Of a stretch of DNA of 64,000 nucleotides, positions 12,976 to 25,838 are shown piece after piece. A model generated the notes under the pieces. The model did not search any database. It was not told the origin of the DNA and worked only from the letters and a program-made list of their open reading frames with translations. Source of the stretch: Phytoseiulus persimilis (Eukaryota; Arthropoda; Arachnida; Mesostigmata; Phytoseiidae); the NCBI GenBank assembly GCA_037576195.1, contig CM075102.1, positions 27,896,745 through 27,960,744 of the forward strand, given 5' to 3'. How positions within the stretch are numbered: the stretch's first letter is position 1; each line of letters opens with the position of its first letter. Position numbers and translations under genes: made by a program.

Positions 12976-15900
12976 ATTATTTTTATTGTGATTGTTCTTC
13001 CTCGAATTCTGGCTCGTGTATATCTCTCTTCCTTGCGTTCATTTATCGAACAGCGAAAGTTGGACAATGATGACTTTCATGATTTCTGACGCGTTGTCGG
13101 CCCACGTCTTTGCGGTTGAATCTCACTTGCTGCCGTGGGTGGATGAAAACGCTGTTCAAAGATTCCGAAACTTGAGTCCTACATTCTCTCCGAGGGGTTC
13201 TTTCCTCGGCGAGCTGGTTCGGCCATATCATAATTCCCCTGGATATCCTTCGTCGGGAGACCTAAGAAAAGAAACGAGTGGCTCGCCGCTTCCCCGTATT
13301 CTTTTCGCGGTCTTTGAAGAACATCGTTCCAGAATTCAGACTATGGCACTTTCAATTAACGCACGTGTGGGAATTCTAGAATGGGAAGATGACGTGCGAA
13401 CGTTTTCGCCGGGAAAATGTATCAGGATTCTCTTTCGGAGGCAATAGAAAAGACGGCGTTGACGCCCAACAGCATCAACAATCGTAGCACAGCGTATACG
13501 ATACACCACCCCGTTCGTCGATCTATCTACCCATCTCCAGATTCATCTGTGGAACTATTCCGCGATGGAAAAGTCGTCGCGTCCGGCGGTTGAGGTGATG
13601 GGATGCTGATTTCCTCAATATAGGTTGCTTTTAATGGAGACGTTACATTGTGTTCGCTATGGGCTTTCCAATTGCGTTTGGCGGCGGCTCCGTCCGTTCC
13701 CGAATCGTGAAAACGATTTGCACCCAGAAAGGGCGTCGATGCAACCCAACGGTGGCGTCCAGATATGGCTCCATTTTTCCCACTTGCCTTTTCTCGGGGC
13801 GTTCTCCTCTCAAAACGGAAAATGGAGCCTGATGTCAGAAGCTTTGGTGAAGCCAGATGAACATTGGAGTCCGATTTGTTCTAGTGTTCGGAGGAGGACG
13901 GCCCAAGACCTCCGTGCCGACGGCCGTGCAGAACCGTACTCGCAGCGCCATCCATGGGATGCGCGTGAGGATCCGCTAAGATCTCCATTAAAACAGTTAG
14001 AGGAAGAGAGCGAACTCTCGTGCCAAAGGCTCACGTTAGCCCGAGAACGATCACGTTCGGTAATTCGCTTTTCTGAATTGATTACATCATCTCACCGCCA
14101 GCTTCTCCCTTCGAGGAAAGGTCTCACGGTGCGAGCTCGTAAGCCCGAAACATGAGCCGAGGATTTCACGATATGTTTGTTCGACTAGTGAAACTGTAGA
14201 CGATAGCCACGACCGCGAACACCGGATTCCCTCTCGGCGCACACACAGTAACGAGCGGGCGATCGCGCACCTACCGGCGACTGAACGGGCGGAGGCACCG
14301 ATGGACACTCGTTGGCGAGGATCCAGAAGTGATCGATGAGATGTAGCGACAGCCAAACATACAACCGATGAACGACTGGACCTACAGGCAGACGAACTGA
14401 TACACGCGATGGAATTATCGTAAAACTACAGAATAGGGAAGTTGATGGCTGCGACCTCCTGTAGGGCTCGCTATTTAGCCGAGAAGAATTAACCAACCGG
14501 GGAAAAAGCGACAGAGCATAACTCCGAGTTTGTTATTATTGATCGTTCGATCCAAGTGGACAGGAAGGAGTAGGGTTCCGTCTCCTTTGAACTGTTCGAA
14601 ATATTTTCCACCAATCCCACTCTAAAGCCCAGCGCTAGGCGATCAGCAGGGTAGTGAATCGCTTCCCGCACGGTCGGTCTTCCGTTGATCGCTCGGTCAT
14701 CGGGTCGGTCAGTGATTTCCTCATTCTCTGTAGAAGATCTGGGGAATGTAGACTGGCCGTGAAAGCTCTCTGTCCCTGCCAACGAGCTGTAACGGCGCGC
14801 CACAGGATTGAATTCCGGTAACGCCATTTCGACCGCGATCTGCAGCCAACTCTTTCTCGTTCACCTTACGACTGTATTGCTCTTGATCCAGGTCTTGTCT
14901 CTCTGTAGCAAGTTGCAGTGCATGCGGTGCCATTCGGTACTGGAGTCCTGCCTAATTCCTCCGACGGCTTCAAGCTATCCTCACATTTCATTCTCAGTTC
15001 AATTTGTTCTCAGTTCAGTTTCATTTCCTCATCAGTCTCAATGTAAGCTCAATGTCGTTGTATCAGAGATTTGTTAGGGGAAACTTGGAGGTAGATCTCC
15101 GCGGACGGAGCGGTTTGAGCGAGGCACCAACGACAAGCCCATGGGGAAGAACATCAATTCGTAATATCAAGACTTCTTGACATTTGCTCAGTCAACTTTC
15201 CACGCAATCGAACGGCCGCTCAAGTGGCAGGTCGATTGCGCAGCTACTGCGTGGCATCATTTTGTAGATTGTTACCGTCACTGATGCTGCGCTCGATTTC
15301 GACAAAACGTTGTCACTGATGTCGCCGCCGTAGACAATCTTGCTCCAGAAAAAGCTTTCTCTGTATGTATATGTACTCCCAGCCGACGAGGTTCCATGGA
15401 ATTTTCCCGTTCGCAGTGTCGTGGGGGGAATGTTTCAGCAGCGACGCCTTCAGTGAGTGGAATCGAGATGCGCGGGACCGATAGAGACACGCTGGCCGAA
15501 CAATGTCGTCCGGAACGCCAGTCTGAGACAACGTTTGCGACAAAGGCAGAACAATTCATCTGACACGAGACTTCGACCCGTAGACGACGAGTCAGCAGCG
15601 GCGAAACAACGAGAGCATTAATGAAGTCGCTAAATAATGATGGTACTCGCGCGGCAGCTGCGAGGGCTCGTTGTGTTTTTTTCACGGTAGTGATGGACTG
15701 GAAAGTTAAACGCAGCGAACCTCTCGATGAAGACGTTTAAGAACTTCGCATCGACGAGGTGTGCGCAGACAGCGTCGCCGAAAGCCATAGCGCTTAATTT
15801 GTTTATCTGAACAACCGCTGTTTGGTCAATGCGTTTGTCAATTGAAGGGATGTCCTGGCCGCTTGGCGTAATTACAGCTCGAATAAGAATCCGGTATTGT

Positions 15901-16300
15901 TGCTCTCACTTAACCGCTTTGATAACGAAACAGCGGCATTCCTGGGAATTGTTCACCAGGCATAAATATTACATTCCGGCGTGCTCGGATGAAAGCACCG
16001 GTTGACGCCTGAATAATAGCTGAATAATCGCGCCGGTCTATTGTTCTCCAGATTGGATTTCAGGCATCGTTTGGAAAGAATCGTTCAAATAGATTCCGAA
16101 ATGGAAAACTATATCACTGCCGCTACTTTCCTCTCAGTCAACAATGTGACACGAGCATGGGATGATATTCAGAATCGCCGTCGCCCAATCTGATTTCGGG
16201 ACTCGGTTATCCCGGCCTGAATGAACTTTGTAGTGACTTCAAGAATTGTCAGACTTTTTATATTCTCGATCGCTTGTTTCACGATCCGAACGAGGTTCGA

Positions 16301-16335
16301 CTGATGACTTTTTTCTCTTCCAATTTCAGGTAAGT
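16301..16335 (+). promoter_or_regulatory. Recursive-splicing (ratchet) site candidate
   Basis: CTGATGAC resembles a branchpoint. A pyrimidine tract runs from 16309 to 16320, then CAATTTCAG is followed with no gap by GTAAGT (starting 16330). An acceptor directly abutting a consensus donor is the hallmark of zero-length-exon ratchet sites, known from very long Drosophila and vertebrate introns. If used, it marks a plus-strand gene whose intron spans at least several kilobases on both sides. No exon lies next to it. It could instead be a tiny cryptic exon boundary. Confidence 0.5.
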
Positions 16336-19300
16336 TGGACTTTCGTTCGGTGATCGCTCTTATCCGGAAGACAGCCGATGTTTTCCGAAACCTGCCTCAT
16401 CATCTTCATCGACGATTACGTTCGAGATGATGTTTTCCTTTAGCTGAAACGACACCGCGTTAGCTACTGGACCAGCGACAAGCAGTGGAGACGTCGGTGA
16501 CAAAATCTAAATGTGCAACTCCCAAGAGCCTCACATTCCAAAACAGGACAGCCTCCAACCATTTTTCATCTTCCTAAACTTTCATGCCCGATCGTGAAAT
16601 GACAGGCCCAGGACAATTACTCTAAACAAAGAAGTAAACATCGATTAGATTTCCGCGAGTGATCGGGAGCTCGAATTATTCTGTCAGGAAGCACCCGGGA
16701 TGCCATCTAGCGCAGACGAACTCGCCGGGGTTTCGGATGCGTATTCACGGAACCGTCACGGACCATCCTCGATCTCGTGCCAGTGTGAAAACTGCGTGAA
16801 AAAATGCGCCGACGTAATTTACCGTGCTCAGTATTTTTCTGGGAATTCAGTATCGCTGATCCGTCCCAAATGCAAGAATCACAGGTCTAGCAGGATTCGC
16901 GCGGCGAATATTCGACGGTGGTGATGGCGACTCCTGATGGTGGCGGCCAGAGCGCGTGACCTACAGCCGAGTTGCCACGTCTAGTCCGATTCTGGCGACG
17001 GAGTCTGCGCAGACGATCGGGAAGCGAATTCGCCTCTGGGTCTAGTTCGGAAATGTTTATGCAATTGTTGTTGCTCTCGTTGTTGTTTTCGTCGCTCTAC
17101 CAACAAGCGCTACCGTTTGGCAAAAAAACAAACAGCGCTGATGTCAAAACGATAAGGCACGTTAATGCAGTCGATTCTCACCGCTTCTGCAGGCGAGCGC
17201 AGATACTGTTCCCATTCCTCGCGCTTGTCTGTCTCCAGTGGACAAATGGACGATCGAACAGTCGGTCGGCCCACCGGTCGGCGAGACCGGATCTCATGAG
17301 TCGGATAGGTAGTCAAACATGCAGCGCAAGCAAGAACTGCGTAGATCAGAAGATGGGCCACTCCTTCCTCCTCCGTAACGGTGCAGACACGCATATTAAG
17401 AAACGGTTATGTTTTTGTAGGCACAGCATCTTGCCAGCGAAAATGTCCGCTGGAGTCGCACACGATCGTTGACGGCTGAATTTGGCTTTCATGTCGTATT
17501 TGTATGAGAATGTAGCAATTCCCCTCTTTTTTATTCATCATTCTATTTCTGCCGAGTCCGTGAAGACACTGACGGTGCCATTTCGGGAGGCACAATCATC
17601 CTGGAAACGGCGGGCAGGGGGAAACATTTTTGAGCGGGCATCACAAACTTAGGCCCCCATTGATCCATCTGTCTGCTCGGCAGCAGAAGCGCAGTGTGAA
17701 AATCGATCGACTGACTCCGAGAATCTCATTGAATTCCTGAGTCGCTTCTGCTTCTTAGGAGGGCGAACTCGACATGACTTCTTGCTGCTCTTCGGCGTGT
17801 CTGCAGGATGCAGCGAGAGGTGGGATCTGCGCTGCGGTTGAATGGAACCAGCTTCGTTTGGGATTTCGCATACGATACGCGCGATTGTTCGGTTACATAT
17901 GGGAAAAAAGATAGCTGCCGCTGATGCCGTTTCCTCCTCCTGGTGGGCTGTCTGGTCACCGCGGTCGCCAACTTACCCTGTCGCCACAATGGTCGGCGAC
18001 CAGCAGTCGGGGCGGCTTCTCCTCTCAACACATGCTGCCCAGATCCTGCGCCGCGTTTGTTCTTCCGTTCTTGAACGGTGTTCTCGCCTCTTCCGTCAAA
18101 CTCTTCCCCACTATTGTCCGAGAGAGCTCGATAATACCCGCTCCCTCGGCAGCGATTCCCAACTTCGCGGGGGCATTGATTGCACCAGATTTCTGGAGTC
18201 TGCGTTTTCTGCTTCGGACGACACATCGATCGCATTACGCAACCTGATTGACGGGCTACGTTTTCCTTGTCGATTCACTAGGCAGTGCGTTGCACGGGCG
18301 GAATCGAAGACGTCAATCGAAACGGATCCAGAACGGACTTATCTCCGATTCCTTGATCAAGCTTCAAACGTTCAATCGACGTGCGCACGGCCCGGCATCG
18401 GGAACCTTCAGCTGGGAGACGCGGTCAAACTGATGACATTGTAGTTAAGAGCTGAACCGATGCAGAGACAATGGGGGAGCGGATGTACTTAAAGTATCTT
18501 TTCATTAAGAACAGCTTCGAATCGTTGTCACTCCCAGAACTTCGTCGAAGTTCGCCATTGGTTCGAGCAGCACTAATTGCTTGCTTTAGCGAAGGCCAAC
18601 ACTTGGAACAAGGGCGAACTGAAAATTCAATGAAAGCATGCAATGCGGGCATGTTGTCTCCTTCTTTGTTCTCGCCCTCGTTCCCAGTCGGAACTTTCTG
18701 AGGGAGACTAAAGTCGAAGCGGTTCTACACTTTTGCCGCCTGCGCGTCCGCAAAGCTCCAGGCGTTTTTCGAAAGAACGACCACCGAGACTCCAGGGGTC
18801 AGAAAAACGAATGGGAACGCGAAACTGAGGAAACCCGCGTACCTGAAATCCTTTTTGAAGTCTGTCGCCATCGACACCGATCCAAAAAAGCTCTTTGTTT
18901 TCCTTCCATCGATATTGTTTCACTTTGTCCGATGGCAGCGAGCCCGAACCGCGGTCAGCGCCGCGCCGTCAACTGCAAACACTTCGGAAGCTCCGCCGCT
19001 GATGAAACAAAGATTGAAACAGAAGGAGTCCTGCGTCGGATATACATAGGAATATAATAAAAGAAGCATGATAACGAAACCCTGCTTTTCCAAGAGGAGG
19101 AGCTGTCGTCGTTCGCACTGTCGGTGCCGCGACTGTCCACCCTAGCGAACTCGGGTGAAAACACGCGCAAGCGCGCACGAGCTACACGCAATACAATGAA
19201 TGCGATTGTGATTGAGTTGTACCGCACTTCTGATCTTTGATCTCGGAGAGAAAATGTTCCGTTTGCGTAATTTCGGAAAAGTTCCTACAATTGGCCATCT

Positions 19301-20333
19301 TCTCTTATTTCAAAGCCATCACCCAAACAACCGCTGCCATCACTAAGATCTCATTCCGACTTCTCCATTCTCAAACTTCAAAATTCTATGCCCGGCGCCA
19401 TCTTTTGTCGTTCGTGTGACTTCAAATCTCCGAGATACGTTCGCCGCATCGGAAAACGGAGTACCATGGGCAGGTGTGCGGAGCTCCCCTGGCCTGCGGA
19501 CCCATTAGCCGCAATACTTATCCTTTGGCGGCGATTCGGGAACCCGAATTCATAAAGCTCATCGGATGTTCTCGATTCCGCTCGACTGGAAATTCTCTGT
19601 CACATTTCCACAGGCCCGATGATTAATTTCGCCGGGAAGCCGCGGTTTATTACGCCCATGAGCTGAAGCCTGTGCGGGGATTTGCTATAATAAGTGCGGG
19701 CCCGATTGCCATTACGAGCTACGAGCAAAGGGTTCGAACGTGTTCCGGGCGATGTGATTGCTCGGATTCAAGTCGAAAGTAGCGGCTTCTGGCGTCAGAT
19801 CTCCGGGCTCGCTTATAGGTTGTATATCGGCTACGGCGGTCGCGGCTATAGGAAGAATTAAAGCGAGCGAGCGATCGACTCGAAATGTGGGTCTGGATCA
19901 AATTCCAAACGATGATGCCGAGCTGGCCGCCGTACGGACCGGCGAGCATACGACAGGCCACGATTGAGACAGGGAAAACAATTGGAGGAGAACCCGATTT
20001 CGTGATAGATGCATGAACTGCGAACGTCTGGTCCCTCGGGCTCTCCCCTCTTCTTCGTTCCTCCCTCTTTTTCCGAGGTCCGTCTGGGCTCCCGACGGTA
20101 TCGGCCAAAGCAGACATAACGGAACGATCCTTTCGGCTCTGAAAAACTGAAAATAAATCACCCCCGTCGCCGGCGTCTCGTTCACACTTGGTCGGTACAT
20201 CAATTGAATTCTGAACCTCAACCATGGCGTTCCGTCTGGCTGCCGTGAGAATTGGTGAAGTTCAAAGCTCGGCGAACGCTCCGGTGGAGTCGGTATATTT
20301 CGTTTTCGTTTTTTTTTTGCGTTTCTCCTGCAG
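16336..20333. other. No recognised gene; one weak transporter-like fragment
   Basis: Apart from the SLC22-like piece at 17.9-18.2 kb I see only unassigned open frames. The plus frame 18638-19057 ends in a TAA that overlaps an AATAAA (19056-19061), which could be a terminal exon but has no strong acceptor or family. Confidence 0.4.
17905..18190 (+). pseudogene. Possible decayed SLC22-like transporter fragment
   Basis: In one plus frame, 18047-18190 reads a hydrophobic stretch containing ASSVKLFPTIVRESS and later FAGALIAP. This resembles the SLC22 segment ELxPTxxRN followed by GxxxAP around TM11. Just upstream, in another frame, CRFLLLVGCLVTAVANL (17929-17979) looks like a helix, and in a third frame a GKKIAAADAV loop precedes it. 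The three pieces would need two frameshifts or hidden introns to connect, and no other SLC22 parts were found nearby. Chance is a serious alternative. Confidence 0.12.
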
Positions 20334-20456
20334 CTCGGCGGCTCTCGAGTTCGTATAGGAATGAGAATGAAGAACGCGCAGCGTAACGCTTCTTCCGCGA
20401 GCGCATTCGACTTTCCTGAAGATGCAGTTCGTCTTCTGCCATCGGGTCTCAACTAA
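20334..20456 (+). CDS. Candidate 3'-terminal coding exon, unknown protein
   Basis: A very strong pyrimidine tract (20297-20330, including ten T in a row) ends in CTGCAG at 20333. In phase 0 the next 40 codons are open, contain FDFPEDAVRLLPSGLN at the end and stop with TAA at 20454-20456; AATAAA follows 22 bases later. The combination of acceptor, frame, stop and poly(A) signal is what a last exon looks like. The protein piece matches no family I recognise, and no upstream exon in matching phase was found. A 16-codon frame is also open in another phase. Confidence 0.22.
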   Translation, partial: LGGSRVRIGMRMKNAQRNASSASAFDFPEDAVRLLPSGLN

Positions 20457-20477
20457 TGTTCCTCTCGTTCTCGTCAG

Positions 20478-20483
20478 AATAAA
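20478..20483 (+). terminator. AATAAA after the candidate terminal exon
   Basis: A canonical hexamer in GTCAGAATAAAACG, 22 bases after the TAA of the candidate exon. Such hexamers also occur by chance about every 4 kb on one strand, so it counts only together with the acceptor and open frame just upstream. Confidence 0.22.
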
Positions 20484-23400
20484 ACGAATTTGACGTTCGG
20501 CCCGTGCGGACCGCTGTTCATCGTGAAACCCTCTTCTGCCGCTCCACGTTAAGTCATGCGGAAGATTGTTCGCGTCGGAAGCACGCGGCTGTCCGAGGTC
20601 GTGTGGTGTTCTCAGCATTAGCGGGGAACCCAGGTGACGAGGCGGAGAAGAGTTCAGGGAACGGAATGAAAGGAAACCTGAAGCGATCTTGATTTCGAGG
20701 AACTGCGGTGGTGAGTCTGATGTCGATTGCGGGGAAAAAGAGAAGGAAGATGGGCAGGTGGACAGGAAGTGACGCAACCGCTTCACCAGTTGTCCACCGG
20801 ATCCTCTGTGTCTTTGATAGGGTCGCCCGATTTCCCCTTGGAGCCATCGAGCGAGTTTTACTTCTCTTCCTCGCTCGTTTCCGTCGTACTTTTCTTCGTC
20901 TTCTTCTCAATGAAAAACTGAATAGCTCTTTGTGTGATAAACCTCAGCAAGCAGCAGCAACGACGGTGAATATTTGTGAACAGTGTCTTTGTTCTCCGGG
21001 GTGGGGCAAACGGCTCGGGATCGGGTGGACGTCTTCTTCAGCGCAAAAATAACCGGAAAAGTGGAAGCCTTATGAGAACTTGAGTGCAGATGAGACTTGC
21101 TCCAACCGCTCGAGGTATGCGCTCGTAGCGGAAGTGTGAGCACCCATCGAAAGCGAGTTCCTGTCGTTGAGCAGCGCCCGTACAAAGCGAGCGGGTCCCT
21201 CGTTCTGAGCTGTTTTGGACCTGATAGGATCCGACGGACATGGAGTAGGAGACGCGGAGTCCGTCACAGGCCACACTGGGTTTTCCATTAGGCACTCCGA
21301 AGGAAACAGTCCGGGGTAACCGCGATGGGTTCCTGCTTGTTATTTCTGTGATTATTCGGGAGAATTCAGACAGCGGCTGGTTCACGTTTCGGGGATTTCG
21401 TTCTGGGGACGAAAAAATGCGGGGTCGTGCGTACCGAGATGCGATGAGGTGCCTTGTGCAATGAATGGTTTATTGCTATGAGCATCACGATCCGCCCCCG
21501 AGGGTTGCCGGCCATATCTGTGAATGCATTTATCCACATCACCGCCGTCTCGAGTTCTCCTTTTCTGTTCGTCGTCGTCCCTGGTCCTTTGACGAGCTTG
21601 CTTTCTCGCTTTGCTAAAAGTTCGGTTTGCTGTCGGCTCAATCGCTCTGTCAGTCTGTTGCAAAACTAAGACAGAGCGTCCGACTGATTGACAGCCTGAG
21701 GCTGGAAGAAAATCCTCTGTTGTTCAATGGCGCTTTCACAGAATGCTCTGGCGAACCCAACCGATATTGATTAAGCTTCGGATATCGTCGGGCTGCTCAC
21801 GGGACGGGTATCGCCGCGTTCCTTCTCTGCATGAGACGAGTCAATCTCTCGTTCGTTCGCTTCCTCGCTCGGTCGACGGCACACCGGCAACGCAAAACGT
21901 GATGTTTCAGCAGGGATCCTGGGATTCAACCCGAAATTCGTCGGTTAGTTAGCGAAACCCGCGGACAAACCGACCACCTTGCTAACAGTCAGCTGCGACT
22001 GATCGGAATGAGGTACTTCATGTGACTCAGCGTCTATAATTCCCTGCCGCTTATCGTGGTTGTGTTGGACAATCTCCTGTATTGCTCGCTGCATTGCGAC
22101 AATAAAACAGAAGTGAAACAGTTGAAGCAAGAAAAATCTGCAAATAAACATCCGCCTGCACAACGCGCCGCCGAGAGTGAGGAAACGACGCAACTACGGT
22201 TCTGTCTCCTACGACGGCGGCGTCATCGACCAACGTGGAGAGGACGGACAAATACGCTCGATTATCAATCAAATGAAAAAAAACACATTTAGCATTCGTT
22301 CGATACAAACAGTCGATGATTTGATCGCGATAGCGTTGGCGAAGCCTTCTGTCTCTTGTCTCTGCCACGTAGGTCTCTCACCCCACGTATAAGAGCCGTT
22401 CGATCGCTAGCTAGCTGGATCAGACTTCACTAGCACGAATACGCGCTTCTCCATCTGCCGTGGCACATTTCGTACCAAAATCCCCTCCTCGCTGAGTACA
22501 CAGCATTAAAATGTTGTCCACGCAGCCCGGTGTTTTAGGCGCTTGGACATACATAGGTTGCTTTCCCGAATTATTCAGTGGTCGCTGATGTTGCGTCAGT
22601 CACAAGCGTCTTCCGGTGCTTCCATGGCGATGATTTTGTGAAATGTCACATTATTCTGCACATCGAGCGTGCCATTCATTCCGAAAAACTCTTTGAGAAA
22701 TTCGTCGCAAACAGTGACTCCGGATCTCGAGAAGCGATATATGGTGCAGCGCGAAAACAGCGATTTCGGTCGACAAAATTATTCACCACAGTAGACACTG
22801 ACGTCAGAGCGACTTCGAAACGCCGCCGAACCGCGCCTGAACCCCCTCGATTCTCGTCGAGCGCTTCACTGAATGTTTCCGCCGCGAAGTGATAGAATTG
22901 TTGATTTCCTCATTCAAAATTATGACGGCGACAGCGGCCGGAGTTCTGAATGCAGGCGCCAGCGCTACCGATCTTTCACAATGAACTGAGAGTCAAGATT
23001 TTGTCACCGCGTCTCGGAAATTCACGGAGATTTCCCGCGGATACATAGTGCGCGAGAATTTCCTTCCACATCTTCATTCATCCAAAAGATTCGAAAGAAG
23101 GAGGATTTTCCCGTCTGATCGCCGGCCTGCGTGCACTTTCTCTTCTTCAAATTCTGTTCTTCATCCAACACAGATCGTTCCTCGTTATCCCGCGGCGAAC
23201 GCTCTGTCCACGGCTCTCAACCATCGAGAGCTCACATTGGGAAACATCGTCTGTGAATGTAGGATATCTGAAGGAGATTGTGATGACCAGGTCTCTCCGT
23301 GGCTTATCGACGCAATCAAATTCGGACGATTGGTGACAAGTTGAGTTTTTGCTGGTAGAAGGTCACGAATGTCGTGTTATCTCAACATTTCAAAGTCGAG

Positions 23401-25800
23401 TCACTGACTATAGGCTTGTAGTCGGAACGTTTCGGAGCAGATGAATCTCGCCACCCCTGTTTTCGTTCCCCGTGGTCTCACTGAGACTTGATTAGTAATC
23501 GTTTCGGGGTAACTAACTCCACTGCATCAGCGCCCCAACCGATTTCGATGAGCCGCAATTCCTCAGGCGTTCACCGAGCTTCCGATAAGAATTCCAGTTC
23601 AAAATGGAAGCCCTCAAGGAGAGAGCTGAATCATGGCTGTAGGATCCCTTGGTGGATACACCGCGAGCTTCAGACTTCCCTTTTTTCGCTCGCTCGGAGG
23701 CACGCCTCTGACTCCTGCCCGCGCTAAGGTCATATCTAACTTGATTCGTGGCAATCTTCTGCTACGCTGCACCGTTGGAAAAAGTGCTCAACTATACACT
23801 CCTCTTCGCCTTGAAGTTTCTGACGGAAGCGTTTTTTTTTGTGGCGCGAGCGACGTGACTTGTAGTTCATTGATGTTAGGATTCCGAGCCTCTTCAAGGC
23901 GGCAAGACCGTGGTAACATTCCATTCGGCAAACTCCGACTTTTGCTCCGACTACAGAAGTTTCAGCTTGTGCAGTTGCGGAACGCGTTTTGGGCAAATCG
24001 GACGGGGAATACGTTGGTCTATCCCCTCCTCTGGACCAGGCTCGATGGTCTCAGCATGACTCAGTGGCCCGCCACAGAAGGAAGACATCCGGAGGTTTCC
24101 AGCCTCTTCCGCTCCGTCTCTTGTGTCACGAGGAATAGAATTGGTGATCCGATGTCGTTCGGGGTACTTCAAGAAAAGGGAACAGAGGGGAACGGTCGGT
24201 GATGTCGAGGCTTTCAGTGCGGCGAGAGCCTCGTACGCTGTTCAGAATGAGAAGAGAATTTCTCAGCAGCGTCCCCAAGGACCCTGTGTCCAGTTCTCAT
24301 GGTATTGCCGCAGCGGATTCGGTTGTAACCGTTATCTAACGTCTGAACACATTCGACAACGAGTCGCTAATGAGCATCCAGTACTGTTATGGTTCTTCGT
24401 GTCGTCCGTGGAACTGCGGCCTTCCTCTGGGTACGAGGAATCCTCGAAAGGATTCACGAATGATGGCAGCCAAACGGCGTGGATAGTTTCGCGTACGCTA
24501 TCTGTCATACAGCTTTACGTTGGAGGTGTTGACTTGCCAGGAAGCGTACATCTGAGCATCGTGTGGAGTTTCGGACGGACTGACAGTGTCGGATTCGGCA
24601 GCCTTGCTTCCAGGCGGAGCGCTCAGCCTTGTGAGGTGTGGCAAAATTCATTGTGATTTTTGTTCACAAAACGGAAAGAATTTCTGATTCTGATATTCCC
24701 GCCGCTTGCAACAACAACGATCGCACTGCAGCTCTCGATCGAGTCCAATTCCAGAAGACAGATCATAGAGTTGTTGCTTGCTGGAAGGATGGCGACCGAA
24801 AGCTTCCGCCGATGCTGCGTCGGATTCGCTGTCGAATTCGCGTCCGACCGCCAAACCGCCCTGACAGAAACCTTCTGCAAAACAGGCGCGGTTTTCAGAT
24901 TTTTTCGGTGAGCGACGGACAATTGAAAAACAAAAACTACAGAATTCTAATTTGTCCGCATCACGCACACTCGATCCACACATCATACGCCTGTTCCCCC
25001 ACCCGTAGGCTTCCAGAGGTTTCCGCGCTGTCATTTTTTCTGTGGTTTCGTCTTTCGCGTTTCTGCACCGGCACCGCTAGGACCGCTGCGATATTTCCGT
25101 CGGGCTGCAAATGTTGCTCACGTTCATTGAGTAAAATCTTTGGAAAAACGTCGTTTGTCACCATGGTATCGTCCCTCGAACCGCAAGGACCACTGGATTC
25201 TGTTGATGAAGTCGTTGGTCGGTGGGATCACAGAATCATTTTTTGACATTCCGCTCGCTCCGCGCTTGACCGCACCGTTATTCTTGACTTTGAGTTTAGC
25301 CTGTCTTCGCGTCTACGTTGCACGTCTCTGCGTATTTCGCACGCGTAGCAGATAATGCACCTCCATGTGGGGCCACTTTTACGAGGCGAGCCGGTCAAGA
25401 CGACGCGCATCCGTTACGTGAAGGCCATCTGCAGCCGTAAACCGACCCGACTACAAACTCTCTGATCACTGTTCACTTTAACAGAATTGATTCAGTTTTC
25501 TCTTCTCGGCGATCCGCGACAATGAGCACCGCGCGTGATGCACGCATTGTTTTCTCGGATATCTGAAGCCACTGTCTCTATAAATATGGAACCAAGCGGA
25601 GTCTGAAATAGAAAATCATGAAATATGGATAACTCCTTCCAAAGTCGGATAAAAATTACTTCAGACCGCGAGAAAAAAACAGATGAAAACGAACGCAAGA
25701 ACACTTTCCGTCAGCTTCACGGGAATAGCTTCGTTATCTCGCTCCGGACGGCTTAGACGTGAACTGGGCTGAGAGAATTCAAGGATATTCTTCGCGGCGA

Positions 25801-25838
25801 ACTATCACCGCTACTACAACTATCATCACCACAACTGA
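25801..25838. repeat. Imperfect ACT/ATC trinucleotide repeat
   Basis: Repeated ACT, ACA and ATC units just upstream of the pyrimidine-rich acceptor-like site at 25888. Confidence 0.55.

Larger units (their letters stand above)
1..16300. other. Gene-poor stretch, probably intronic or intergenic
   Basis: Open frames reach 187 codons, but none shows a family motif, a membrane pattern or a convincing pair of splice sites. It holds the microsatellites listed and scattered single splice-like signals (for example CAAG|GTAAGA at 5521). A 98-codon frame at 5563-5859 has coding-like composition but no start and no recognised family. If the ratchet site at 16.3 kb is real, this is intron of a plus-strand gene. 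Confidence 0.5.

Noticed and set aside
17842-18444. 200-codon plus-strand open frame
   Set aside because: The protein has no recognisable pattern. The only family-like residues at this place are in other frames.
24638-25246. 202-codon plus-strand open frame
   Set aside because: Arg/Ser/Cys-rich mixture with no domain; both strands are open here and neither matches a family.
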